A DNA stretch of 64,000 bases from Oxalobacteraceae bacterium AB_14. Lineage in GTDB: Bacteria > Pseudomonadota > Gammaproteobacteria > Burkholderiales > Burkholderiaceae_D. Shown piece after piece: positions 27,520 through 35,742 of this stretch. The notes below the pieces were generated by a model. It was not told the origin of the DNA. It saw only the letters and a program-made list of their open reading frames with translations, and did no database searches. Position 1 is the stretch's first letter. Every line of letters begins with the position of its first letter. A program made the translations under genes and the position numbers. The stretch covers positions 1,567,731 to 1,631,730 of the forward strand of contig KB906725.1 of the NCBI GenBank assembly GCA_000381565.1, given 5' to 3'.

Positions 27520-27783
27520 ATGAAAAAGACCGGCATGGCGAAAAGCGACGCTAAAAAATTGATGGGCCAGATGTCCGCCCCGGGCGGCGCCAGCTTCGGC
27601 AAGGTGGCCGAGGTGGTCGACAAGCGCGAGCAGCGCAAGCGCGATCAGGCATTGGGGTTGGTGCCGTTCGCGGTCAAGCTGAACGGCGACCTGGTGCAGC
27701 AGCTGCATGCCAGGGCGAAGGAACGCGATGTCGACCTGAACCAGCTGGTCGGTGAACTGCTGGCGCAAAGCCTGGCAGCGTAA
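27520..27783 (+). CDS. Small basic protein, possible ribbon-helix-helix DNA-binding protein
   Basis: 87 residues, strongly charged. The C-terminal half LVPFAVKLNGDLVQQLHARA followed by KERDVDLNQLVGELL has the strand-helix-helix pattern of Arc/MetJ-type proteins (alternating strand, then two amphipathic helices). The N-terminal half is basic and probably disordered. ATG codons at 27520 and 27535 are both possible; neither has a strong ribosome site. It is followed by an excellent terminator, which supports an expressed single gene. Function unknown. Confidence 0.65.
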   Translation: MKKTGMAKSDAKKLMGQMSAPGGASFGKVAEVVDKREQRKRDQALGLVPFAVKLNGDLVQQLHARAKERDVDLNQLVGELLAQSLAA

Positions 27784-27789
27784 GACAGG

Positions 27790-27824
27790 AAAAGCCGCGC
27801 GGCGCGAACCGGGCGGCTTTTTTT
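27790..27824 (+). terminator. Intrinsic terminator
   Basis: Stem AAAAGCCGC/GCGGCTTTT around a GC-rich loop, running into seven T residues, 6 nt after the small basic protein gene. Confidence 0.85.
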
Positions 27825-27841
27825 ACCCCGCACTGCCAGGT

Positions 27842-27871
27842 GGGGTCGGACCCCGTTCGGGGTCCGACCCC
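27842..27871. repeat. Dispersed nested palindrome, copy 1
   Basis: Two 14-bp inverted arms (GGGGTCGGACCCCG and its complement) flank a TT centre; each arm is itself a GGGGTC/GACCCC palindrome. A second copy at 37557-37586 differs only in the two central bases (28 of 30 identical), and both copies have ACCCCGCA shortly before them and CTG just after. It lies between the convergent small gene and rpoH. Confidence 0.8.
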
Positions 27872-27915
27872 TGGGCGGCGCAGCAAGCGTATCGCTAACC
27901 GCAGACGGGGTGGGT

Positions 27916-28815
<900 letters not shown>

Positions 28816-28894
28816 ATTCATTCCTTCGCTCGATGATAGTGCTTGTTCTTAATGTTGCTTGATGCTGTAGAGGATTGTTTTGCTCTTCAGTCCA

Positions 28895-28927
28895 TCTATA
28901 TTAGCACTCTCCTTCGTCGAGTGCCAA
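28895..28927 (-). promoter_or_regulatory. rpoH promoter overlapped by a CIRCE element (HrcA operator)
   Basis: TTAGCACTC-N9-GAGTGCCAA (28901-28927) matches the CIRCE consensus TTAGCACTC-N9-GAGTGCTAA at 17 of 18 arm positions with the exact 9-nt gap. On the minus strand its arm TTGGCACTC supplies TTGGCA as -35, and TAATAT 18 bp later, overlapping the other arm, serves as -10 (TATAGA just beyond is an alternative). HrcA binding would therefore cover the promoter. Confidence 0.82.
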
Positions 28928-29065
28928 TCACCGGATATTAATTGCTTCGATAGCAAAAGGCTATGGGGTTTTTCGGCATCATGGAGGTGCTAAATCAATT
29001 GAACGCGCCTAGCTTGCGCGCCGCAGCTTAGGCCGGACTTAATACTAAGCGGGCAGGGAGGGGCG

Positions 29066-29089
29066 CTTCCGTGCGGGGACGCACGGAAG
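29066..29089 (-). terminator. Hairpin after ftsX, possible terminator
   Basis: CTTCCGTGC/GCACGGAAG, 9-bp perfect stem with 6-nt loop, 9 nt after the ftsX stop on the minus strand. No T-run follows, so termination may be partial and allow readthrough to rpoH. Confidence 0.5.
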
Positions 29090-29097
29090 GGCGAGGA

Positions 29098-30018
29098 TCA
29101 GTTCAGGCGGGACAGGTGGCGCTGCACCGACAGCAGCGCACCGGCCAGGCCGAGGCCGGCCGACAGCGCCAGCAGGCCGGCCATGGCCAGCGGCGGCAGC
29201 GGCGCCAGCTGGAATTCGGAGGCGTACAATCTTGCGAATTCGGCAATCGCGATGTTCAGCGGCTGCAGCGCCAGCGACACCGCGCCCAGCGCCACGCCGC
29301 CGGCGCACAGGCCCAGCAGCGCGCCGGTGTAATAGAAGGGGCGGTGGATGAAGCTGTCGGTCGCGCCGATCAGCTTGGACACCAGGATTTCCTCGCGCTG
29401 GGTCATCACCTGCAGGCGGATGGTGTTGAAGATGACCGCGATCACCACCGTGCCCAGGGTGGCCGCCAGCAGCAGCAGCGCCAGCCGCAGCACCTTGAGC
29501 AGCGCCGCCAGCCGCTTGACCCAGGCCGAATCGACCTGCACCGTGTCGACGCCGGGCAGGGCGCGGATCTGCTCGGCCAGCTGGTCGACGTCGCCGCCGG
29601 CCTGGGCGTTGCGGAACGCGTCCAGCTTGAGCACATAGCTGTCCGGCAGCGGATTGTCGCCCAAGGTGGTCAGCACGTCGGCCAGCCCGCTCTTTTCCTT
29701 AAGCTGGTCGAGCGCCTTTTCGCGCGGGATGAAGATGATCTTGGCCTGCTTGTCCCTGACGGTCTGGCGCAGCGACACGGCCAGCGCCTCGGCCTGCTCG
29801 CGCGGGGTGTCCTGCTTGAGGAAGATGCTGATCTCGGGATCGACCGACAGCTGCTCGGACATCGGGCGCACATTGTCGAGCAGGGTGACGCCGGTGAACG
29901 GCAGCGCCAGCGCGATCGCCACCACCAGGATGTTGAACAGGAAGCCGCCCGGCGAGCGGCGCAGGTGGACCAGCGCCGCAGCCAGCGCGTAACGGTGTTG
30001 TCGGAACCACAGCGTCAT
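29098..30018 (-). CDS. ftsX: Cell division protein FtsX
   Basis: A 306-residue inner-membrane protein: cytoplasmic N-terminus, TM1 (GGFLFNILVVAIALALPFTG), a periplasmic loop of about 110 residues with the ECD motif region (SIFLKQDTPREQAEALAVSL), then three TMs including LALLLLAATLGTVVIAVIFN. With FtsE it forms the ABC-like complex that activates septal murein hydrolases. Coupled to ftsE by an ATGA overlap. Confidence 0.94.
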   Translation of the reverse strand: MTLWFRQHRYALAAALVHLRRSPGGFLFNILVVAIALALPFTGVTLLDNVRPMSEQLSVDPEISIFLKQDTPREQAEALAVSLRQTVRDKQAKIIFIPREKALDQLKEKSGLADVLTTLGDNPLPDSYVLKLDAFRNAQAGGDVDQLAEQIRALPGVDTVQVDSAWVKRLAALLKVLRLALLLLAATLGTVVIAVIFNTIRLQVMTQREEILVSKLIGATDSFIHRPFYYTGALLGLCAGGVALGAVSLALQPLNIAIAEFARLYASEFQLAPLPPLAMAGLLALSAGLGLAGALLSVQRHLSRLN

Positions 30019-30671
30019 GCCGTCACCTCCAGTTGACCTTGCTTAAGATGGATGACGCGCGCGGCCGCATCCAGCATCTGTTCGTCGTGGCTGGAAATGA
30101 GGCAGGTCACGCCGACCGAATGGAAGGCCTTGAGCGCGTCGAGCACCTGGTTGGCGCTGGCGCGGTCGAGGTTGGCGGTCGGTTCGTCGGCCAGGATCAC
30201 CTGTGGGCGGTTGACGATGGCGCGCGCGATCGACACCCGCTGCTGCTCGCCGCCGGACAGGGCCAGCGGCTGGGCGTGGGCGCGCTCGAGCAGGCCGACC
30301 TTGTCGAGGGCGGCGCGGGCGCGCTGCTCGGCCTGGCCGCGCGAGGCGCCCGTCACCAGCAGCGGCAGCATGACGTTGGCCAGGATGGAGCGGTCGGTCA
30401 GCAGGCGCTGCTGCTGGAAGATCAGGCCCAGGTTGCGGCGCAGGAAGGGCACGGCGGCCGGCTTGATGCGGGCGATGTCCTGGCCGTTGACGATCACCTG
30501 GCCGGCGCTGGGGCGCTCGACGGCGGCGATCATTTTCAGCAGGGTGGATTTGCCGGCGCCCGAGGGGCCGGCCAGGAACACCAGCTCGCCCTTGGCCACC
30601 GTGAACGAGACGTCGCGCAGCGCCGTCGCGTCGGGGGAATATTGTTTCGAGACGTTGCGAAATTCGATCAT
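30015..30671 (-). CDS. ftsE: Cell division ATP-binding protein FtsE
   Basis: A 218-residue ABC ATPase. Walker A GPSGAGKSTLLKMIAA, Q-loop GLIFQQQRLLTDRSILANVM, signature LSGGEQQRVSIARA, Walker B VILADEPTANLD and switch His in ISSHDEQML. The opening MIEFRNVSKQY is typical of FtsE. It lies 20 nt after ftsY and overlaps ftsX. Confidence 0.95.
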   Translation of the reverse strand: MIEFRNVSKQYSPDATALRDVSFTVAKGELVFLAGPSGAGKSTLLKMIAAVERPSAGQVIVNGQDIARIKPAAVPFLRRNLGLIFQQQRLLTDRSILANVMLPLLVTGASRGQAEQRARAALDKVGLLERAHAQPLALSGGEQQRVSIARAIVNRPQVILADEPTANLDRASANQVLDALKAFHSVGVTCLISSHDEQMLDAAARVIHLKQGQLEVTA

Positions 30672-30691
30672 GGAGGCGCTTATTCGAGGGG

Positions 30692-31726
30692 TTAGCCCAG
30701 CAGGGCTTCGACAAATTCGGCGGCGACGAAGGGTTGCAAGTCCTCGATCTTTTCGCCGATGCCGATGAAGTACACCGGCACCGGGCGCACGCGGGCGATG
30801 GCGGCCAGCACGCCGCCCTTGGCCGTGCCGTCGAGCTTGGTGATGACCAGGCCGGTCAGCTTGAGGGCGTCGTCGAAGGCCTTGACCTGGGCCAATGCGT
30901 TCTGCCCGGTGTTGCCGTCGATCACCAGCAAGGTTTCGTGCGGCGCGCCTTCCATGCCCTTGCCGATGACGCGCTGGACTTTCTTCAGCTCTTCCATCAG
31001 GTGCAGCTGGGTCGGCAGGCGGCCGGCGGTGTCGATCATCACCACGTCCAGGCCCTTGGCCTTGCCGGACTGCACGGCGTCGAAGGAGACGGCGGCCGGG
31101 TCGCCCGAGGCCTGCGAGATCACGGTGATGTTGTTGCGCTGGCCCCAGACCATCAACTGCTCGCGGGCGGCGGCGCGGAAGGTGTCGCCGGCGGCCAGCA
31201 GCACCGACTGGCCGTGGGTCTGCATGTGCTTGGCCAGCTTGCCGATGGTGGTGGTCTTGCCGGCGCCGTTGACGCCGGAAATCATCATCACGGTCGGCTG
31301 GTGGCGGCCCAGCTCGAACGGCCGCTGCAGCGGGGTCAGCAGCTCGATCAGCAATTGCTTCAGGGCGGCCTTGACGGCGGCGGCGTCGAGCAGTTTGTCG
31401 TCCTTGACCTTTTGCCTGAGCGCGTCGAGCAGGTACTGGGTGGCGTCGACGCCGGCGTCGGACATCAGCAGCGCCGCTTCCAGTTCCTCGTACAGCTCGT
31501 CGTCGATCTTGGCGCCGACGAACAGGATGGACAGGTTGTTCGATGTCTTGGACAGGCCGGCCTTCAGGCGCGACATCCACGACAGTTTCGGCGCCGGTTC
31601 CTCGATCGGCAGCAGCTCGGGCAGGGGGGCGGGCGGGGTTGCTGCGCTGGGGGTGGGGGCCGGTGCCGGGGTTTTGACCTCAGGCACTTCCGGGGCGACG
31701 GGTTTTTTCTTGAAGAAACTAAACAT
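30692..31726 (-). CDS. ftsY: Signal recognition particle receptor FtsY
   Basis: 344 residues. A short, Pro/Ala-rich acidic A region (about residues 1-50) is followed by the NG GTPase: GVNGAGKTTTIGKLA (G1), DTFRAAAREQL, DTAGRLPTQ (G3), TKLDGTAKGG (G4) and GIGEKIEDLQPF at the end. It targets ribosome-SRP complexes to the translocon. The start at 31726 (MFSFFKKK) is chosen as in relatives; ATGs at 31732 and 31753 are in frame but have no ribosome site. First gene of ftsYEX-rpoH. Confidence 0.95.
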   Translation of the reverse strand: MFSFFKKKPVAPEVPEVKTPAPAPTPSAATPPAPLPELLPIEEPAPKLSWMSRLKAGLSKTSNNLSILFVGAKIDDELYEELEAALLMSDAGVDATQYLLDALRQKVKDDKLLDAAAVKAALKQLLIELLTPLQRPFELGRHQPTVMMISGVNGAGKTTTIGKLAKHMQTHGQSVLLAAGDTFRAAAREQLMVWGQRNNITVISQASGDPAAVSFDAVQSGKAKGLDVVMIDTAGRLPTQLHLMEELKKVQRVIGKGMEGAPHETLLVIDGNTGQNALAQVKAFDDALKLTGLVITKLDGTAKGGVLAAIARVRPVPVYFIGIGEKIEDLQPFVAAEFVEALLG

Positions 31727-31846
31727 GGACATGTGGTTGGGGGGGCGCTTCAAGCTGATGGCCGGCAGCGCCGGACACGGGGAAATGCGGCTATTTTACC
31801 AGAGCGCGGCACGGCCGCCCGACCATGCTACCGGAATGACAACGTT

Positions 31847-32791
31847 TTAGCCGGCAACCGGGACGTTGCGCTGGCGCCATTCGGTGATGGCGGCGCTGAT
31901 GTCGGACAGGGCGTAGACCCGCACATACGGCGGGCGGCGCCGCTTGAAGGCGGCGTTGCCGCCGCCGGCCCACAGCTCGATGCCGCCGCCCAGACGGGCG
32001 TGCAGCTCGCTCAGGGCGTCGAGCGCCTGGCGCGCGTTCATGCCGACCGAGAACGACAGGGCGATGATGTCGACCCGCTGCACCCGCGCCGCCTCGACGA
32101 TGTCGAGCAGCGGCGTCTGCACGCCCAGCGAGATGCAGTGCGCGCCTTCGGCCACGCACATCGCTTCGGCCATCAGCAGGCCCAGGCCGTGGCGCTCCTG
32201 CGGCAGCGTGGTGAGCATGATGCGCGGCGCACCCAGGTTGCTGGCGTTGGCCTGCGGCATGGCGAAGATGGCGCTGCGCATGACCACCGTCAGCGACTCG
32301 GTATACAAGTGTTCCTCGAACGTGGCGAGGGCGCCGCTGGCCCAGGCTTCGCCGATGAGTGCGGTCAGCGGCGCCACCAGCTCGATCACGAAGCTTTTCA
32401 GGCCCATCATCAGCAGCGCCTGCGACAGCTTGCGGCGCAGCGCCTCCATCTGGTGGCTCTTGCACAGGTCCAGATAGCCTTGCAGGGCCGGCGGCGTGGC
32501 GCTGGCGTCGTGCGGGCCGCCGCTGGCCTGGCCGCTCAGCGCCTGCAGTTCGGGGGTGGTGTACTGGATCACCTTGCCGGGACGGTAGCCCAGGTCGATC
32601 AGGCGCTTGACCAGGCGCAGCTTGTGGACTTGCTCGATCGGGTAGACCCGTTCGCCGTTCGGATCGCGCAGCGGCTGCGGGAAGTCGTAGCGCCGTTCCC
32701 ACACGCGCAGGGTTTCCTTGGCGACGCCGGTGTCGCGCTCGACGTCGCTGATCGTGCTGGGAACTGTTTGTGAGGAAACTTTAATAGTCAT
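31847..32791 (-). CDS. MerR-family regulator with cobalamin-binding domain (CarH/LitR-like)
   Basis: 314 residues. The N-terminal MerR helix-turn-helix is ISDVERDTGVAKETLRVWER and the following RYDFPQPLRDPNGERVYP. A four-helix bundle carries W-x9-EH (WASGALATFEEH), the spacing used by CarH-type photoreceptors to sense adenosylcobalamin. The Rossmann B12-binding domain has ERHGLG, a variant of DxHxxG with the lower-ligand His. The residue after the Trp is Ala, where light-switching CarH has an upper-ligand His, so photochemistry may differ. No carotenoid genes are nearby. Its target may include the TTGACA element 200 nt upstream, but this is a guess. Confidence 0.85.
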   Translation of the reverse strand: MTIKVSSQTVPSTISDVERDTGVAKETLRVWERRYDFPQPLRDPNGERVYPIEQVHKLRLVKRLIDLGYRPGKVIQYTTPELQALSGQASGGPHDASATPPALQGYLDLCKSHQMEALRRKLSQALLMMGLKSFVIELVAPLTALIGEAWASGALATFEEHLYTESLTVVMRSAIFAMPQANASNLGAPRIMLTTLPQERHGLGLLMAEAMCVAEGAHCISLGVQTPLLDIVEAARVQRVDIIALSFSVGMNARQALDALSELHARLGGGIELWAGGGNAAFKRRRPPYVRVYALSDISAAITEWRQRNVPVAG

Positions 32792-32966
32792 CAGGCATAA
32801 GCGGCGGCCATTTATTTGACAGTCGCGAGGGTTGGCACGGGGTCCGGGTGCACAGTGCGCGAACAGGCCAGGCCCGGACCGCGCGACCTGCATTTTACAT
32901 TCGATTTGCGCCCGAAAGTATGGCGCGCGCTATCGGGTTTTGCTACGTTTTCGCTATGAAAAAGTG

Positions 32967-33043
32967 CTTGTCCACGACACACAGTTGACATACAGAACTA
33001 ATGAACTGAATAAGGCCTTTCCCCTTGATTTGTCGTGGACAAG
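32967..33043. repeat. 13-bp perfect inverted repeat enclosing a -35-like box
   Basis: CTTGTCCACGACA (32967-32979) and TGTCGTGGACAAG (33031-33043) are exact inverted copies 51 bp apart. Between them lies TTGACA (32985-32990) with GAATAA 17 bp later, a possible plus-strand promoter. Such an arrangement could be a looping operator pair or the stem of a structured RNA. Confidence 0.55.
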
Positions 33044-33468
33044 ATAATTTGCAAGGGTGTGAAAAATATCCGAATAACTGTTGCAGTGAGCATCATTTCG
33101 ACGCCGGGCGGTCGCCGCGCCCCCGGTTTTGTGCGCCAGATCAAGCGCGGCGGGCCGGCGCGCCGCATGCAAGGGATTCATGCAGATGCCGAGCGATTCG
33201 GCCGGCATTCCATCGTATTTTGCAAGACTTGTCGCGCGATGTGTCTCTGAATTGCAACAAGTAGCAATTTCTTACAAATTGCTGATGCAGTGCAACACCT
33301 GGCAAAGGCGGCAGAATTTCCTACACTAATAAAGGGCTATCACTATGGGCAAAGTTGGCCTTCAGGCTAGTTCGGCGATATAAACTGCCGAATAAAGTCC
33401 TGAGTTGTAAGCTTATTACCATTGAGTCGAGGCGAACGGCGGGGTGCTTCAGTATAAAATGGCGTCAG

Positions 33469-33490
33469 AAATAGCAAAGTGGCTATTTTT
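33469..33490 (+). terminator. Terminator-like hairpin in the porin upstream region
   Basis: AAATAGC/GCTATTT with a 6-nt loop, running into five T residues. The stem is AT-rich, so it is weak. It would end a transcript from further upstream, for example a small RNA. Confidence 0.35.
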
Positions 33491-33682
33491 ACTTGGTCCG
33501 ACAACGATGTAGTCACGCATGCCTAGCGCTTGCATTTGTCACTGGGGCAGCCTGCACAACGGGGTGCCGCAATGGATGCATCGGGCGGAATTACCGGGCT
33601 AGTTAGGCTTACTCGGCAGGAAATATTGCGATGCGGTAAAATGCTGCTGTTTTGAAAACAGACAGGGGTAAAGGCAGGCAAC

Positions 33683-33790
33683 ATGAACGCTTTTACACTT
33701 GATCGACAAGCCAAGCATCAGTATAGTGCCGCCTCTGGCGCATTTTGCGCTGCGACAAAGCCGGCGTCGAGTCAATCGGCCGCAACTTAA
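33683..33790 (+). CDS. Possible 35-codon leader peptide upstream of the porin
   Basis: ATG preceded by AAAGGCAGGCAAC, encoding 35 residues (MNAFTLDRQAKHQYS onward) and stopping with TAA. The porin's likely -10 lies inside this frame, so any translation would need an earlier promoter. No family resemblance. Could be chance. Confidence 0.2.
   Translation: MNAFTLDRQAKHQYSAASGAFCAATKPASSQSAAT
33699..33727 (+). promoter_or_regulatory. Porin promoter
   Basis: TTGATC, 17-bp spacer, TATAGT (5 of 6 to consensus). The predicted transcript starts near 33734, giving an untranslated leader of about 209 nt before the porin, long enough for post-transcriptional control by small RNAs. Confidence 0.6.
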
Positions 33791-33942
33791 GTGAACGCGA
33801 CCCGCAAGCCGGGACCGCATAGTGGCAGCTGGGGAGTTTGCCCTCACGCATAGACGGCGCTGCAAAAGGCGCCGATAAGCACCGAACACGCCGCAATACT
33901 AGCTTTACCTTTTTACAGCAACACAACTGAAGGAAACACGTA

Positions 33943-35019
33943 ATGAAAAAATCCCTTATCGCTATCGCTGTCCTGGGCGCAATGAGCTCGGCAGCATTTG
34001 CACAATCGAACGTAACGATCTACGGTATCGTCGATGCCGGTATCGTCAGCGAGCGCGGCGGCGTTGCCAACACCACCAAAGTCACCAGCGGCGTAGGCTC
34101 GGCCTCCCGCCTGGGTTTCAAAGGTACGGAAGATCTGGGCGGTGGTCTGAGCGCCGTCTTCGTGCTGGAGTCGGGCGTTAAAGTTGACACCGGCGCGTCC
34201 GATGTTGCTGGTTCGATCGCCAACCGTCAGTCGTACGTTGGCCTGAAGTCGAGCACCGCCGGCCAGCTGACCCTGGGCCGTCAGTACACCCCTTACTACG
34301 AAAGCGTGCGTGACGTGGCCGACCCGTTCGCAATGGGCTACGCTGGTACCGCCAAGAACCTGTTCGGCGTGGCTGGCAACAACACCCGCAACAGCAACGC
34401 CATCGTATACCTGTCGCCATCGATCGAAGGCTTCCAGGGCGAAGTGTCCTACTCGGTGGGCGAGCAAGCTGGCGACGCATCGGCACAACGCCAAATCGGC
34501 GCATGGGCTGGCTACGCGAACGGTCCTCTGAAAGTTCGCGTTGCCTACAATGCGCGCAACAACGACACCGTTGCTCCTAAGCTGAGCACCGACATCGGCC
34601 GCAACACCCTGATCGCCGCCAACTACGACTTCGTCGTGGTGAAGGCTTTCGCTGCCTACAGCAAAGACAAGGGCACCAACAGCTCGGCTCTGGCTAACGG
34701 CAACAACCCATTCGGCTACGTCGTCGCTCCTGTCGCCACCAACGACAGCAGCGTTGCTCTGATCGGTGCTACCGCTCCTATCGGTCCTAACGGCACCCTG
34801 ATGGCTTCGTACACCCGCAAGAACGACAAAGAACTCGCTAACCACGATGCGGACCAGTGGGCAGTTGGCTACTCGTACGCTCTGTCGAAGCGCACCAGCA
34901 CCTATGTTGCTTTCGCTAAGATCAAGAACAAGAACGGCGCCAGCTACACCGTTGGCAACAACACCGAAGCTGGTTCGGGCGACAAAGCCTTCAACCTGGG
35001 CATGCGTCACTCGTTCTAA
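33943..35019 (+). CDS. Major outer-membrane porin, Gram-negative porin family
   Basis: A 358-residue trimeric beta-barrel channel precursor. Signal peptide MKKSLIAIAVLGAMSSAAFA, then QSNVTIYGIVDAGIV, RLGFKGTEDLGGGLSAVF, ESGVKVD, NRQSYVGLKS, GQLTLGRQYTP and the terminal Phe in GMRHSF needed for Bam assembly. Codon use is clearly different from neighbours (GCT, GTT, CCT and AAC favoured), the pattern of a very highly expressed gene. AAGGAAA precedes the ATG. It has its own promoter and terminator. Confidence 0.95.
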   Translation: MKKSLIAIAVLGAMSSAAFAQSNVTIYGIVDAGIVSERGGVANTTKVTSGVGSASRLGFKGTEDLGGGLSAVFVLESGVKVDTGASDVAGSIANRQSYVGLKSSTAGQLTLGRQYTPYYESVRDVADPFAMGYAGTAKNLFGVAGNNTRNSNAIVYLSPSIEGFQGEVSYSVGEQAGDASAQRQIGAWAGYANGPLKVRVAYNARNNDTVAPKLSTDIGRNTLIAANYDFVVVKAFAAYSKDKGTNSSALANGNNPFGYVVAPVATNDSSVALIGATAPIGPNGTLMASYTRKNDKELANHDADQWAVGYSYALSKRTSTYVAFAKIKNKNGASYTVGNNTEAGSGDKAFNLGMRHSF

Positions 35020-35042
35020 TCTGATCTAATCAGTTAGAATCC

Positions 35043-35069
35043 ACAACGGCTGCCTGGTGCAGCCGTTGT
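35043..35069 (+). terminator. Porin terminator
   Basis: ACAACGGCTGC/GCAGCCGTTGT, 11-bp perfect stem with a 5-nt loop, 23 nt after the porin stop, followed by a short T-rich tail. Confidence 0.75.
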
Positions 35070-35090
35070 TCATTTCTGAAAGCCGTTACC

Positions 35091-35648
35091 ATGACGACCT
35101 CCCGACACGCCGTGCTAGCCGGCGCCATTTTGCTTGCCTCCTGCGCCGTGTTGGCCGCGCCCAAGCTGGCGCGCAAGCCGGCCGCGCCGGGCGGCAGCCT
35201 GCCGCGCTACGGCGTGGTGGTGTACTCGGACCTGTGCATCCACACGGATAGCGGCGAGTTCGGCGGGCAGCGCATCACCCTGCAACGGTTTTCAGAAGTG
35301 GATACGGTGCTGTATGAATACACGGCCGGCGGCTTGAGCTGGCCGGTGGTGGCCAGCGACGTCACCATCGACCCGCGCGGCAAGCAGTTGTACTTCACGG
35401 TGCAGCCGCCGGACGAGGACGAGCGCACCATCAGCGGCAAGCTGGCCGACGGCGGCAGGACGCTGGTGCTCGATGGCGGCTACTGCGGCGACGCGGCGCT
35501 GCCGATGCGGCTGTCGCGGGTGACCGATTTCGGCCGCAAGGCCGGCGCCTGCCGCGCCTGCCCGGCGCCCAAGCAGAAGAAAGAATTGCAAGAAGAGTTG
35601 CCGGCCCCGGTCATCGAGGCCGACCTGACCACCACCGCCGGCCTCTGA
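35091..35648 (+). CDS. Hypothetical lipoprotein
   Basis: 185 residues. The signal sequence AVLAGAILLASC fits a lipobox (LASC), although cleavage after VLAA is also possible. The mature part contains YGVVVYSDLCIHTDSGEFGG and a beta-rich core with two further Cys pairs (GGYCGD, CRACPAP) and a Lys/Glu-rich tail. No domain is recognised. It stands alone between the porin terminator and a dispersed repeat. Confidence 0.65.
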   Translation: MTTSRHAVLAGAILLASCAVLAAPKLARKPAAPGGSLPRYGVVVYSDLCIHTDSGEFGGQRITLQRFSEVDTVLYEYTAGGLSWPVVASDVTIDPRGKQLYFTVQPPDEDERTISGKLADGGRTLVLDGGYCGDAALPMRLSRVTDFGRKAGACRACPAPKQKKELQEELPAPVIEADLTTTAGL

Positions 35649-35655
35649 GCTGCCG

Positions 35656-35740
35656 TCATGCCGGCGCAGGCGGGAATCCATAGAACGCATAGAACGCCTG
35701 ATGGCACGCCCGGCATGGATTCCCGCTTGCGCGGGAATGA
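35656..35740. repeat. Dispersed ATTCCC-N8-GGGAAT repeat with paired inverted arms, copy 1
   Basis: Two related units in opposite orientation: a degenerate left unit ending GCGGGAATCCAT (35670-35681) and a right unit ATGGATTCCCGC (35715-35726) followed by GGGAAT, so that 35719-35738 is ATTCCC-N8-GGGAAT. Between them is a tandem ATAGAACGC duplication. The pattern matches the dRS3-like repeats described in Neisseria and common in beta-proteobacteria. Another copy is at 60109-60142. Confidence 0.75.
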
Positions 35741-35742
35741 CC

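Larger units (their letters stand above)
32792..33942. other. 1.15-kb non-coding region between the B12-type regulator and the porin
   Basis: No convincing coding sequence: the short frames on both strands lack ribosome sites, recognisable domains or consistent codon use. What it does hold is several inverted repeats (13-bp arms at 32967/33031; GCAATTT/AAATTGC at 33264-33282; TTCGGC/GCCGAA at 33371-33392; a terminator-like hairpin at 33469-33490), a porin promoter at 33699-33727 and a possible 35-codon leader frame at 33683-33790. The stretch 33240-33500 is AT-rich relative to the genome. A small RNA is possible but unproven. Confidence 0.6.

Noticed and set aside
27825..27915. Nested palindrome read as the rpoH terminator
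   Set aside because: The same element stands upstream of rnpB where no gene ends close by, and no T-run follows on the rpoH strand, so it is better called a dispersed repeat.
30672..31580. Long minus-strand frame joining ftsY sequence to ftsE (521 codons)
   Set aside because: The upstream part is ftsY read in a wrong frame; FtsE begins at 30671 with MIEFRNVSKQY.
33025..33264. Short overlapping frames upstream of the porin
   Set aside because: Several frames on both strands cover the same bases; compositions are arbitrary and start sites are poor.
32792..33942. tRNA or known riboswitch in the long spacer
   Set aside because: No T-loop GTTCRA pattern with acceptor pairing and no recognised riboswitch core was found by eye.
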